A DNA stretch of 64,000 nucleotides from Amphiura filiformis (taxonomy: Eukaryota > Echinodermata > Ophiuroidea > Amphilepidida > Amphiuridae): the NCBI RefSeq assembly GCF_039555335.1, contig NC_092629.1, forward strand, positions 2,613,935 through 2,677,934. The letters run 5' to 3'. Numbering within the stretch: position 1 is the stretch's first letter; each line of letters starts with the position of its first letter. The position numbers and the translations under genes were made by a program. Shown here in pieces: positions 48,301-58,460 of this stretch. The notes under the pieces were generated by a model. It saw nothing but the letters and a program-made list of their open reading frames with translations. It had not been told where the DNA came from and ran no database searches.

Positions 48301-51300
48301 ATCAGGTCAAAGTTGACCTGATAACAGACTCGTAGACTCCTAAAAGACAATCTGTGTTGAATTTGACCAAAAATTTTGACTTTTTGTATATCAATTGGTC
48401 CTCTTTCATTATTCTCAGTGGCAAACCCCTACCCAAACCAAGCTTCTCCCGTAGCGTTCAACTTCGAGCTTACTTACAAGCTTACCTGGCCATAACCAAT
48501 CCCCTACAGGCATCCTGGCCGAGACTTCGACTTTGCCGTACTTGAAGGCAAATGAGTTGACAGTTCGTATGCGAGCTGATTGAATCGGGTTGATATAGTT
48601 ACTGTCAGTACCGGCTCTTTCACAACCCCACCAGGCGTTGCCAGTGCATAGGTTAGCAGGAGATGCACCTACAAAATATTAAACGATTATTCCACTTGTA
48701 AAAAATACAACAAGACTTATTAGTACTGCAATAAGTCCCCCAATATAGCTTGCATGTAGTCAGCCTTCTACGATAATTGCCTAATAAGTATTTTGTTTTA
48801 GTACAAAATGACGTTCAAGCATGCATCAGTTACGTAATGATTCTAATTATTTCAAATTATCCCCTCAAATTTGTATCATTATGCTTTGATTTTGTGCAAA
48901 GATTGGTAAATAAATATGTTTAAATATATATTTTGTAATTTGTTCTTCTCAAAATAATACAAAATATGACTTATAATTGATTATGAAAATGATTATAATT
49001 TCTTAAAGGTCACACTTTCAGTAAAAGTAAGTTTGATTTTTTTAATTTTGCGATATACAAATTTTATGGAAAATTAATAAAAATTGATATTTTTGATATT
49101 CGTCTGGAATAAAGCATTCAAAAAACCTTAACCATGTCTACATGGGGGTTGCAAATTCAAGGTTTCAGAAAATATGAATTGAATATACCGACTAAAGGAA
49201 CACTTTGGTATGTTTTTGAAGCAATTTTGAAATTGGATCCTGTATGACATTTCCCGGCCAAAATCACCTTTCGACCAACTAAGCAAAATTGAATCCGTAC
49301 TGTTATTCAAGTAAATGACATCCATTGCGTGCACAATAGTAGATTTTGTAAACAATTTGAATACGATCGAGTACAATTCATGCACGGTTATAAATTTAAT
49401 CCAACGTAGCATATCTTACCCCAGAGACTGAGTACTCCACTTTTAAGGAATCCTGGTCCATACATGTCTTCTGTTAGAGTCTTATCAAATGGATACAAAA
49501 TAGGAGAGTACAAAATAATATCATGTTTACTTCATTCCAATTTTTTTTGGAGTTGCTATGTTTTTCACCTTTTTAATAGATTTGATCTTTACTAAATGGT
49601 ATGTGATAAAAGGCACAATAATTCAAGTTATGATTATTCTAAATTAAGTAAATGTACAGAGAATTAATATCCTCCATACCCATTTACATCGATAGGACTT
49701 AGTTATTTATCGTAAAAAAATAGACGTAGATAGCTTAAAGACTAGTTGGGGTCCAGAATGAATCTGGTAGCCAATTAAACCAAATATAAAGGTAAAACTA
49801 CTATCAGAACCAAAGTGTGTCTTCACATGTAGCGACTGTTTACACAAACAAACAAACAACTTCAATTATGATTAAAGAGTTTAACTTCAACACTACACTA
49901 TTTTTCGCTCACCTGGAACGTTTTCATTAGTTCGACTAGCGTCTTCAGCAGATGGTGATGCTGTAATGTGTAATAGCTCTTATCTATGCCATACAAAGCC
50001 TTTGTTTGAAAACTACAATACCTTAAATATTTTCGAATTGTACAACAAAGAACTGGGTATATTTATGTATAAGTATAAAACTGGTTTACTTCCTCAATCA
50101 TTTGATAATTTATTTACGGAATTGGAAAGTATTCACAAATATGATACGAGAAACAAAACTGATTACAGACTCGAAATACACAAAATTAAATCTGTATTAA
50201 CTTTGGGACCGAAACTTTGGAACTCGTTCCCCTGTGATATTAAAGTGGCTCGAAATTTAAATTCTTTTAAAACGCATTTGTCGTCTTTTCTCATGGCGAA
50301 AAATCTAAGCATATAATATATCTTTGTTGTAAATTATGTATCAGTATGTGGTACATGTATATAATTGGTTTAGGATTTGTTGAAACTATTTTTCTTATCA
50401 CATCCGTAATTCTGACTTATTGATCAAATGATTTATTTTTGTGAGTTATTTTCCTACATTACCTTGCTTTTTGTGTGTGTGTAAATGTATTTGAGTGTAA
50501 TTCTTAATTTCTGTAATTCTAGTATTATATTAATTAGCCTAATATTTCTTTTAAGGTGGTGTAACGCTCAATTCAGGCTTTTGCCTTTTGTTACATCTCC
50601 GCCATCTTTTTTAAATTCTATTTTGCCGTTTTGTTAAATTTGCTTGCATGTATTTTGATATGATGGAAATAAATAAAATATGTATGTATGTATGTATGTA
50701 TTGCTTCCAGAACTCTACGGGAATATTCCTTTTGCTCCCATTCAAGACCTTTTACATTTTCCCAGTCAATCTGGTGTCCTTTAGATCTTACGACGTGTTC
50801 CCTGACAGCTGATTTGGAACTGCCAGCGGAACTTATTTGGAAGCTCGAGAAAAGGATCAGTGAACACAAATCCACCGCTGGCAGTTCCAAATCAGCTGTC
50901 AGGAAACACGTCGTGAAATCAAAAGGACACCAGATTGACGCGGAAAATGTAAAAGTTCTTGAACGGGAGCAAAAGAAATATTCCCGTAGAGTTCTGGAAG
51001 CAATACACATAAGGACTCAGAAACCAAGACTGAATCGTGACAAAGGTCTAGAAATAGACCCCATCTGGGATAACTTGCTGATGCCCAGGGGGCGGCGCTA
51101 CATCGTAACATCCTATGACGTCATCCTGTCAATCATATGACGTCATCAGTGAGAGATATCCTGATTGTAGACAAGATATCATTACAGCATCACCATCTGC
51201 TGAAGACGCTAGTCGAACTAGTGAAAACGTTCCAGGTGAGCGAAAAATAGTGTAGTGTTGAAGTTAAACTCTTTAATCATTTTACATGATGCAGTCATGT

Positions 51301-53776
51301 CTACAGTAGAATTCATCTCGACCTTTGCAGGACTTAAACCCCATTAAAAGCTATTATACCAAGATAACACTCATTGAAGCAGCTCAACTGATTAAATCAG
51401 ATCTTCTCTGGTTGTGCACAAGTGTCTGTTTTCAATGTGCGACATCGCAATAAAGCTGGTATTATAGCTTCAGTCGGGTAACCGATTATAAAGGAAACGA
51501 AAGGAAACAATGGTATGTGTACCTTTGTTCACGAAATGAGACAAAGACCTGCTTTTTGTTAACCAGCATTCTTCAAAATGAGCAACATAATGATTGTTGA
51601 CTTAACACGGTTTCGAAATAATTTCTTCATATTTTTGGTGTTATCTGTCGTTTACATATCCTTCCTAAAACACAAAAGTGCAACCCTCTCCAAACATCTA
51701 AATAAGCTAAAAATTTAGGACATGTTACAAAACTATATTTGCTAGAACCTATTTAGAATAGTTTAAATGTAGCTTGTACCGTTTTTTTTGTGGCATCCTT
51801 CAGAACGGAGCGGTCCGTTACCAATATAGCTCAATATTTTCGGTCAAATCTCCATTCAATTAACACGGGGAGTTGGCTAGCTATGAGCTAGCTATGCTTT
51901 GCCCTCACTCATATTTTACAAAAGTGCGACCATTTCTGAACATCCAACCTAGCTGTAATTTTAGGTCATGTTAGAGAAACATATTTGCTAGAAGTTTGGA
52001 GAATAAATAAAATATTGGCTGGTTATTTTTCACACAGTGATGTTAACTAGGCAAGTGTCCATTCTTCCAACATACATCATTTGTAGAGGTCACGCGTCAA
52101 TGGTGAGAGCACTGTGTATTGTGTATAGGAAAACGGACAGTAACTGCAGTATGATCTACCACTACGTATGAATATCCACTCGTATAACTTCAATTATGTT
52201 GTCTATAATGTACTTACAGGTTTGATATATAGGCTACCACCACGTACGTAGCTGTTGCTTCGGTTATTGGTATAGTACTGGAACTCCCAATTCTGTTAAG
52301 GAAAGCAAAGCAATGGTATTTCTAGCCGATAAAAAGTTCTACGTATTCTGCTTGATTCGCTGGCTAGATTGTACGTGGATAAGAATATAGCACAAAATAA
52401 GGCGAATCCAGTCATATTACTACTTTTATCAAATTGATTTACTTGTTTTTACCTTCATCTCAATTTCAAAGGTGTCACCTTTGCTTTGGTTGGATCAGAT
52501 CGTGTCAAAAAATCCTTACATATCGGGTTCCATATTACCCAGATTGCATTATCATCACTTTGGTTTTAAAATCGATTACATTTTGGTGATTACTAATAGT
52601 AGATCAAGTTTAAGGTAAGTCCATAGAACCATATTTAGGTATCAAGCACATCTTGATTTTGTTGTTGTTGTTGTTGCTGCTTTTCTTGACCTCATCGCCA
52701 GACCAGCCAGTTTCGCCGTTACATTATGTGTACTTACCCCTCCGCCACCAGCTGTCATCTCATGTTGCCATGTATCCAAGTCAAAGGTATCAAAGTTCTC
52801 TTCGAATATGAGGCCATTGCATGGTGGCTTTGTCAGGTCACATGATACTGCATCACATGGGTAACTGTCGCAAGTAACTGGAATAAAATATATCGATACA
52901 GAGTCATCGAAAAAAAGCGATTCCGTGAGCGTATAGCACTTAGGACGATTGCGTCATGGCATCATGTGGGATTCAAGCATGCGCAGTAGTTATCCTCGTG
53001 GTATTCTGTGGTCTCTAGGTGTTTTAGGGGTAACTTAGGTCTCAATCTAGGAAAATAAATGCTAGTTAACGGATGGAATGATTGATATTGAAGAAAAGGG
53101 AGAATTGATTATTTAATTATATTATATGGACTTAACATCTCAAAAGGAGGTTATAACAGGGAAAGGTGAAAATTATGAAGTTTCTTAAGAAACAATAATT
53201 ATCAAATCAGAGCAAGTAAAATTTCTTCACATCCCATGGTGTGCTAAAAATAGGAACATCATTTCCTGTGCCGTAAATTAATGTAACACAAGAGTAATGT
53301 TGGACCATTTTCGTCGAAATGTCCCCCTCTTAATTCGCCTTGCCCCTCTTCGTGTAAAATCATGGCTACGCTACTAACTGGTGCCTCAGTCGTGCCAACA
53401 AACCGCCCTTGTTCGCGTGTATTAGACAGTCTTAACTTACACTCAGTGGGATTTGGTAGCGCGAGATTCAATACTGCGACCAGCGAAATACGCACTTTCG
53501 GGCAAATAATTCTATTAACTTTTTATTGATCTTGTACTTCACCTCGAGGTGAAGTACAAGATCAATAAAAAGTTAATAGAATTATTTGTCCGAAACCGAA
53601 CTACAAATGTATACCAAATCGGTTCACCTACCTGGACCACGGTTTTGTTCATTTGTGTCACCGTTCTGCCGTAACAAACTTACAGCACCAAGAATGACGC
53701 CAACTGCCGCAAGCAATAGCGCCAAGACGCTCAGAATGATTGGTACCAGGTTACTAGAGCCAGATTTTACACCCAT
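42331..53776 (-). CDS. Gene B: membrane-anchored GH16 beta-1,3-glucanase / glucan-recognition protein (10 exons)
   Basis: Coding exons, 5' to 3', are 53776-53632, 52877-52738, 52292-52218, 49480-49420, 48668-48486, 46445-46368, 45997-45880, 44917-44843, 44094-43950 and 42546-42331. They total 1,236 bases (411 residues plus stop) with frame kept throughout. Exons 3-9 have exactly the lengths of gene A. The anchor spans about residues 12-35. The stalk is only about 13 residues, against about 39 in A. The Cys motif has one extra residue. Catalytic glutamates E220 and E225 lie in GEIDIVES. The last exon is five codons shorter than in A, the gap falling next to WYPTW. The start codon matches gene A's and has AGCAAAATGG context. 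An extracellular, membrane-tethered enzyme or receptor is the likely product. Confidence 0.92.
43165..43381. mobile_element. 217 bp MITE in intron 9 of gene B, TA target
   Basis: Inverted ends of about 30 bases begin CCGTAAAACCCCGTCTACAA and are flanked by TA on each side. The homologous intron of gene A shows the empty site, which fixes the boundaries and shows that the insertion followed gene duplication. Confidence 0.9.
44473..44663. mobile_element. 191 bp hairpin MITE in intron 8 of gene B
   Basis: Inverted ends CGATCAATTTGATTGATCAA and its complement are 23 bases and perfect. Inside, GGATACAAAAT/ATTTTGTATCC pair, and a central palindrome CCATTGTGCAC-T-GTGCACAATGG lies at 44532-44554. 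Confidence 0.85.
45205..45350. repeat. Short tandem repeat around GGTGAGAGCAAAATGTA
   Basis: Two to three imperfect copies of a roughly 60-base unit with TTCGGTGAGAGCAAAATGTA lie in intron 7 of gene B. Frames read through it only by chance. Confidence 0.6.
45824..45846 (-). other. Conserved hairpin after exon 7 donor, gene B copy
   Basis: It is the same palindrome as in gene A with one loop-proximal change, giving a 9-base-pair stem CAAGGACCT/AGGTCCTTG. It begins 33 bases beyond the exon 7 splice donor. Confidence 0.75.
46688..46719. repeat. Hairpin in intron 5 of gene B
   Basis: 13-base arms ACCCGTGTGATAT and ATATCACACGGGT are separated by GACACG. Confidence 0.85.
46901..47085. mobile_element. 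185 bp foldback MITE in intron 5 of gene B
   Basis: Nearly the whole element is an inverted repeat, with arms of about 85 bases. Matching blocks are GAGAATAAAGGTATTGTTTT, TAGCCGCTG and ATAACACGGGCGACA; the centre is TCGGCTTCGCCTCG. It is absent from gene A's intron 5. Confidence 0.85.
47648..48054. mobile_element. MITE with CCCAGCAAACAC ends, copy 2, in intron 5 of gene B
   Basis: It has the same ends and subterminal AACGTTTT and GTCGGGTTATATAAAGG motifs as 35192-35816 but is shorter (407 bp). Confidence 0.85.
49910..49957 (-). ncRNA. Hammerhead-ribozyme-like motif, left arm (degenerate)
   Basis: On the minus strand the core reads CTGAAGA, a stem-II hairpin, then GAA. A two-pair stem III AA-CG-TT, the cleavage-site C and CAGGTG follow; CAGGTG can pair with upstream CACC..CTG. 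One base in stem II is changed (ACTAAT instead of ACTAGT), so activity is less likely than for the right arm. Confidence 0.55.
49968..50699 (+). mobile_element. 5'-truncated LINE 3' end inserted in the Penelope-like element
   Basis: The 116-residue frame 49966-50316 resembles the C-terminal region of the CR1/Jockey-like element at 38090-38436 in pattern (H-T-LF--YN-L, ELGIFMYKY, LWNSFP). An untranslated stretch follows, ending in (ATGT)n at 50680-50699, the usual 3' microsatellite tail. Confidence 0.75.
50700..51004. repeat. Inverted duplication of the endonuclease fragment
   Basis: Bases 50700-50829 pair with 50875-51004 around a 45-base centre. Arms of about 130 bases have roughly a dozen mismatches. 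Both strands therefore encode a similar peptide with VREHVV/VRKHVV and SRRVLEAIH. Confidence 0.88.
50830..51140 (+). pseudogene. GIY-YIG endonuclease C-terminal part of a Penelope-like element
   Basis: The motifs RISEHKS, KSKGHQID, VKVLEREQKKYSRRVLEAIHI, LNRDKGLEI and IWDNLL match the second half of the GIY-YIG domain of Penelope-like elements. The GIY-YIG motif itself and the RT domain are missing. The right pseudo-LTR arm follows about 40 bases after its stop codon. Confidence 0.75.
51191..51238 (+). ncRNA. Hammerhead-ribozyme-like motif, right arm
   Basis: The core is CTGAAGA, then stem II GCTAGT-CGA-ACTAGT, then GAA. A minimal stem III AA-CG-TT and the cleavage-site C come next. Downstream CAGGTG pairs with upstream CACC(AT)CTG as stem I. 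All conserved core positions are present. The first base after CTGAAGA is unpaired, and stem II closes with a G-T wobble. Minimal hammerheads with a very short stem III are known from Penelope-like elements. Confidence 0.65.
51281..52217. other. Remainder of gene B intron 3, nothing recognised
   Basis: AT-rich sequence with no frame, repeat end or RNA fold that I could support. Confidence 0.4.
53503..53588. repeat. 86 bp perfect palindrome in intron 1 of gene B
   Basis: Two 43-base arms meet at CTCGAG with no spacer and no mismatch. The symmetry continues a few bases farther after one mismatch. It lies 43 bases beyond the exon 1 splice donor. Gene A has only the right-arm sequence at the matching place (about 31764-31810), so the left arm arose by inverted duplication. 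Confidence 0.93.
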
Positions 53777-53939
53777 TTTGCTTTTGTCCGTCTCTCGCTC
53801 TCTCAAGTGACAATGTGTGGAACAATAAGCCAAATTCCTAACTTAACCATGTTATTAACCATGTTTTAACACGCGTCTGAAGCATGAAGAACGCACCTGT
53901 CCTTTACTCTTGCAAATAGTCAACTTCATTAATTCTGTA

Positions 53940-53996
53940 CAACACGACTAAATGAGACAGGTGGAGACAGGCAAAATGTTCATTCATTTATAAAAA
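53940..53996 (-). promoter_or_regulatory. Candidate core promoter of gene B
   Basis: A TTTTATAAA-type TATA box lies at 53987-53995 on the minus strand. The block CATTTTGCC, then CACCTGTCTCATTTAGTCG (53945-53979), is shared with gene A. The spacing from TATA box to conserved block is similar in both genes. Confidence 0.42.
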
Positions 53997-55340
53997 TTAA
54001 CTTTCCATTTTCTTGATCAAACTGATGTGATTACTTTCAAATTATTGTATCTAAAGTTAGAGGTCTGTGCAGAACTCAATTTACTCTTTTCGCTCTAATT
54101 GTTTACATGTACTGCACATAATCAGAATAGCACGACCTTTGACACGCCATGATTTTTGAAATTCAGATATGTTTGAAATATTATTTTTACTATTATTATA
54201 CCAAACATTAGAATTTCTGAGTTTCCACTTTATTCTAATTAACTGTCGTTGGGTCACATTCCCCTGACTATGAATTTGCAAGTCATTGGTCAGCAGTTTA
54301 TTTCATGTTTAAAACGGGTTAAAGACCTTTTAACACGGGTTAAAGACCTTTACACACCTTTTTGCTGATTATAAGAGTACAAAGTACAATATTATTATTC
54401 ACGTTTTATTTTCATGATTATTCTCTACACAAATATGATTATTAGTCAGGGGTAACGCACCTTTGTTTCATAAGGACATTTTATTGTGAACGAGCCATAT
54501 ATTTAATAGTACAAGTAATACATATAGCCCCTGAATGAAAGGTATTGAATTATCTTTGTAATCACTCAGAAAGCATTTTTGGTGAATTTTACATCCAGGC
54601 CTTCTTTTTACATGCAAAATCTATGGGGGTAGGGATTAGATATGGACGGCAGTATTTAAACAAACCTCATTTATGGTCATTTTAGACACTAAAAAAAAAA
54701 AAATTAGACCGTAAAAAAAAAAGAATAGAAGAAGTACTTCATTTGTAGAGCACCAGCGCAGTCACCTTTGATCACTCCATTATAATGCCTCTTTGAAGGC
54801 GTCTTGAGAAGTATTTCTTAAGCTGCATATCTCCTTGTCTTGGGTAGGCATCAAACAAGTCTCTGAGGTCTCTGGGCTTAGGACCAGACTCTGGTGGGTT
54901 AAACCGGTTTTAAGGGTACCCAACCGTCCCGCTTCCCTCAGAGGTAGATTTAATTAAACCATCATCAGAGATTGGGCACCCCATCCTACTTTCAGGCTAG
55001 GAACAGCTGGTATGAGTGGCGTAAACCAGCGTGCCAAGTCAATGCCCCTATGTTACCCAGCAGACCCTTGAGCTAAAGTCAGCTGAGCAGAGCTTGCACT
55101 GCTGGAACTGGGATGTGCAATGCCATTAAAGACAATGGCTGGTCACAGGAACCTATAGTCTTACTATCAGTTGGAGTGTCACTTGACATATTTAGTGTCT
55201 TGTGCTGGTACGTCTTCTTTATCTTCACTTGGAGACGGTTCCCAGCTTTGAATCATGTCTTATCTGTCGGAATGCTTTGCATAACCATATCACATAGCTG
55301 GTTCTGAGTGCGGTGTTGTAAATACCTCTGCTTCCAATTT
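53997..55340. other. Upstream flank of gene B and unassigned sequence
   Basis: Bases 54300-54368 hold three variants of TTAAAGACCTTTTAACACG shared with gene A's upstream region. From 54720 to 55320 the base composition is less AT-rich and looks like a decayed repeat, but no family was recognised. Confidence 0.4.
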
Positions 55341-56455
55341 CAGAATGGAATTCGATATGTCTGATGTACTCTAATGTCCCACAAAAAATACTGTCGAAAC
55401 GCTCAAAACGCTCATTCCAGATCCCTTAAATGCAATAAACATGATTTGATCTATCACATCTGTGGCAGACCTGCATCATAAACACTGCTAGTCATGATCA
55501 ATCCAAATGGTATCAAAATGATACACATTCTGTTCATTTTAATCTTCAATTTATCTGTGCAACCGTGTTTCTTAAAAGCAAATTGGGCAATAATTGCGAC
55601 TCCGCTCGGTTAGATATTTATTTAGTGATGTTCGAGACCACTAATCAGCGGTGTAATCAATGTAATCCCGTACACAGGGGAGGGGTCATGCGGGGGAGGG
55701 GTCATGCGGGGATGGGGCTCAATGGTCCACTGTTTTTCAATAGCCCATTTCATATCAAGATCGGAGTAAACTAGGGGGTCAAATTGTACCCAAACTGGCG
55801 GACAAGAAATGTCATGAATTTGAGTCCATTATTTAATACCTTATTATAATTATTATAACATATATATGGCACGGCGCTCTATGGCGTCTTACCTTAATTT
55901 CAACCGAAAATTGGTATAAATTTGAGTTTTTCTTTTGTCAAATATGGTTTAAATTCGGGTGATGAGCGTTTCGACAGCATTTTTTGTGGGACATTAGAGT
56001 ACATCACTACATCAGACATATCGAATTGTATTCTGAATACGAAGAATGTCTTTCTGATATCAAATAATTTTCAATTTTTGAAATTCACGATATAATACAA
56101 ATTTTATGAAGATATGGATTTTTTTTCCCCAAAAGACCTAATATTTTTGGGTGTTTTGGGGAAAAATACATATCTTCAATACGAAAGGTCAAAATTTTCA
56201 ATTGATCGTCGGCTTTTCATCCCACCTACATACACTTTAAGTATAAACCATCAGATTTATAAAGTTTACTTCGAGTACTGTTTAATATCAAAAATATTAA
56301 TTTTTAATGATTTGCCATACAATGTGTATTACATTGCGAATTTCAAAAAATCAAAATTACTTTATATCAAAAGGACATTCTTCGTATTCAGAATGCAATT
56401 CGATATGCCTATTGTACTCTAATGTCCCACAATAAATACTGTCCAAACGTTCATA
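55341..56455. repeat. Three-armed repeat: MITE with inverted arms plus a partial third copy
   Basis: Bases 55961-56057 pair inverted with 56371-56455 (shared blocks GTGGGACATTAGAGTAC, TATCGAATTG and ATTCTGAATACGAAGAATGTC). A further copy at 55341-55425 has the same orientation as the second arm. Confidence 0.75.
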
Positions 56456-57262
56456 CCCCATCCCTTAAGCACCAATTTTCTACCATTTTCTGTCTAGAAA
56501 CACTAGCGTCATTTGTCATAGAGAAAATGCGAGTTCCAGACATTATGGACTTTCAGGTTCAGTAAAAAAGTAATGATGATTTTTCTAGTCAGAGAGCTAG
56601 GGCAAGACACTGTCGAACATTCACGGTCACCCGGTGAAGTACATGTACATGTACTTGTACATATACATTCTAATGAAAATGATCAAGCATCTGATAACGT
56701 GCACTCGATAAGTGATTCTATTTCGCATAGCCCACCTACTCGAGTAGAGTCTACTAGACACACAGGCGGAATCTGTAAAACTGCTTGCCGATCTCCGTCT
56801 GGACTATCAGAAACGAGCAATACGTCGTGAGGATCAGCAAACAATTTTATGTTTGTTAGGATCAGCGAAATTTGTTGAAACCAAATTCAAGGTCTTAGGT
56901 ACTCTAACACCAAGAGCTTACATCAGTTGAGTTTTAATATTCATTTATCAAGTACAATTAGTGCACATCAGGTAGGCCTATCTCCAAGGTGAGTACGCAT
57001 CACTTACAGTGCAAAACAAATTCGACAAGAATACCGCTCAGATGTTCCGTTCCTTACATCACAACACGTCAGGACTTTCAGCCAGTGCCTTGGCGAAATG
57101 ACTGTAAGCCCATTTTAGTCAAACAGTGCTGTAACACACTCCATGCAGGGAGACTGTCAACATTGACAGTCAAATGCCTCAAACAAAAGTCACTTCTACT
57201 AGTGAAATTTTATAATGAGGAATTCTTTAAAAAGCGATGCGAATTGGATACGATGAAACTTT
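56456..57262. other. No gene recognised
   Basis: Two frames of 85-91 codons (56573-56830 and 56989-57264, plus strand) have low-complexity or unrecognised content. No splice-linked continuation was seen. Confidence 0.35.
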
Positions 57263-57409
57263 AAACCCTGTGGGACTGATAGGGGATGCTTTCTCATCCA
57301 AATGGATGGGCATACTAATTATCGTGTAAACCACCTGTCACATTGTTTCAAATGAAGGATTTCACACAATAATTAGTAAAGCATTCCCCGATTCAATCCC
57401 ACAGGGTTT
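57263..57409. repeat. 147 bp hairpin element
   Basis: Inverted ends AAACCCTGTGGGA and TCCCACAGGGTTT are perfect. Inner blocks GGGGATGCTTT/AAAGCATTCCCC and ACTAATTAT/ATAATTAGT also pair. The following GTTTCATAGAAATGAGAAAA resembles the inside of the MITE at 29464-29755. Confidence 0.75.
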
Positions 57410-58170
57410 AACGTTTCATAGAAATGAGAAAATTTTCAGTAATTATCGTTTTTAACGAATTTTAAATTTCTGCTAGTGTTCCTATTGCGCAGCGCTATCT
57501 AACTCATTGACACATCCGACAAATGGCAACCTGTTTGTAGAATATCTCAATGCAAACTGAAGTTAAGAAGTAAAAGTGCAAACTTTGTATTGGCAGAGAT
57601 AACGTAATGAAGTGTAAAAACAAAGGACCGTCATTATTTACTGAAATGACTTTTGTGGAAAAATTGTCAGACGCCTCGTAGCTTAAATTTTCAATCATAT
57701 TTTACTACAATCAATATAAAAGTACTCAATACTCGCTGCTTAATGGTTTAATAATCAAATTATATTATGAAGTATTCTTAAATCCACTTTTACTCAATAT
57801 TTGTATCATGATCTTTATTTTATCCACAAATTTACACGGCTACCAACATTGTTGCAGAAGTAATGATATTATAAACTCAGCTTTTATTTTGCTGAATACT
57901 TGATTTTCATGGTTTTTATTGAAACCGTAACCCCCACGGATTTTACATGAAAATTAACCTTCAGAATTCAATAGATTTTAGTTTTAATCTCGCGATATCG
58001 TCAGAATTAACAGAATTAATTATAATCAATGTATTCAATATTGTTCTGTAATGTTACGGATAGTTCCGGCAAGAACGCTAGAAATACTCGTCCGTAATGA
58101 ACCTCATTTAATCAAATTCGGCAACCTTGCTACTACATATTTCTATAAAATTAGAGCACATATTCTACAG
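57410..58170. other. No gene recognised
   Basis: AT-rich B-C intergenic sequence with no supportable feature. Confidence 0.4.
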
Positions 58171-58434
58171 TGATATGTAATGCGTTCAAGCAAAATCAGT
58201 CGGAACTCGGAAATATTGATTTTGAGATATAGCCAAACAAAGGAAATATTTCCTTTTGTTTCCTGTTGTTTTAGAAACTCTGTAACTGCTCATATCTTTG
58301 GAACTAGTTGTTCAATTTCAAATGGGTTTTCTGCCAAATCCAGCTTTGTAAATGCTTTTTACTATCCTCTAAGAAAGTGAAAATTTATTATTGCCGAGTT
58401 CCGACTGATTTTGCTTGATCGCATCACATATTAC
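58171..58434. mobile_element. MITE directly downstream of gene C
   Basis: Inverted ends of about 40 bases include CAAGCAAAATCAGTCGGAAC and its complement. It ends 26 bases from the stop codon of gene C, so it probably lies in the 3' untranslated region. An AATAAA on the minus strand (58384-58389) inside it could act as the polyadenylation signal. Confidence 0.78.
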
Positions 58435-58460
58435 TACAGGAAAATCATTATTATCATCGT

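Larger units (their letters stand above)
49868..51280. mobile_element. Composite Penelope-like element with 100 bp inverted arms, in intron 3 of gene B
   Basis: Bases 49868-49967 are repeated inverted at 51181-51280 with only one or two mismatches. Between them lie a 5'-truncated LINE 3' end (49968-50699) and an inverted pair of GIY-YIG-type endonuclease fragments (50700-50829 and 50875-51004). Terminal arms next to a GIY-YIG domain fit the pseudo-LTR layout of Penelope-like elements, which often form inverted arrangements. Each arm contains a hammerhead-like motif. Confidence 0.8.

Noticed and set aside
49966-50316. 116-codon frame as a host exon of gene B
   Set aside because: It is on the opposite strand and matches the C-terminal region of a LINE with a 3' microsatellite tail.
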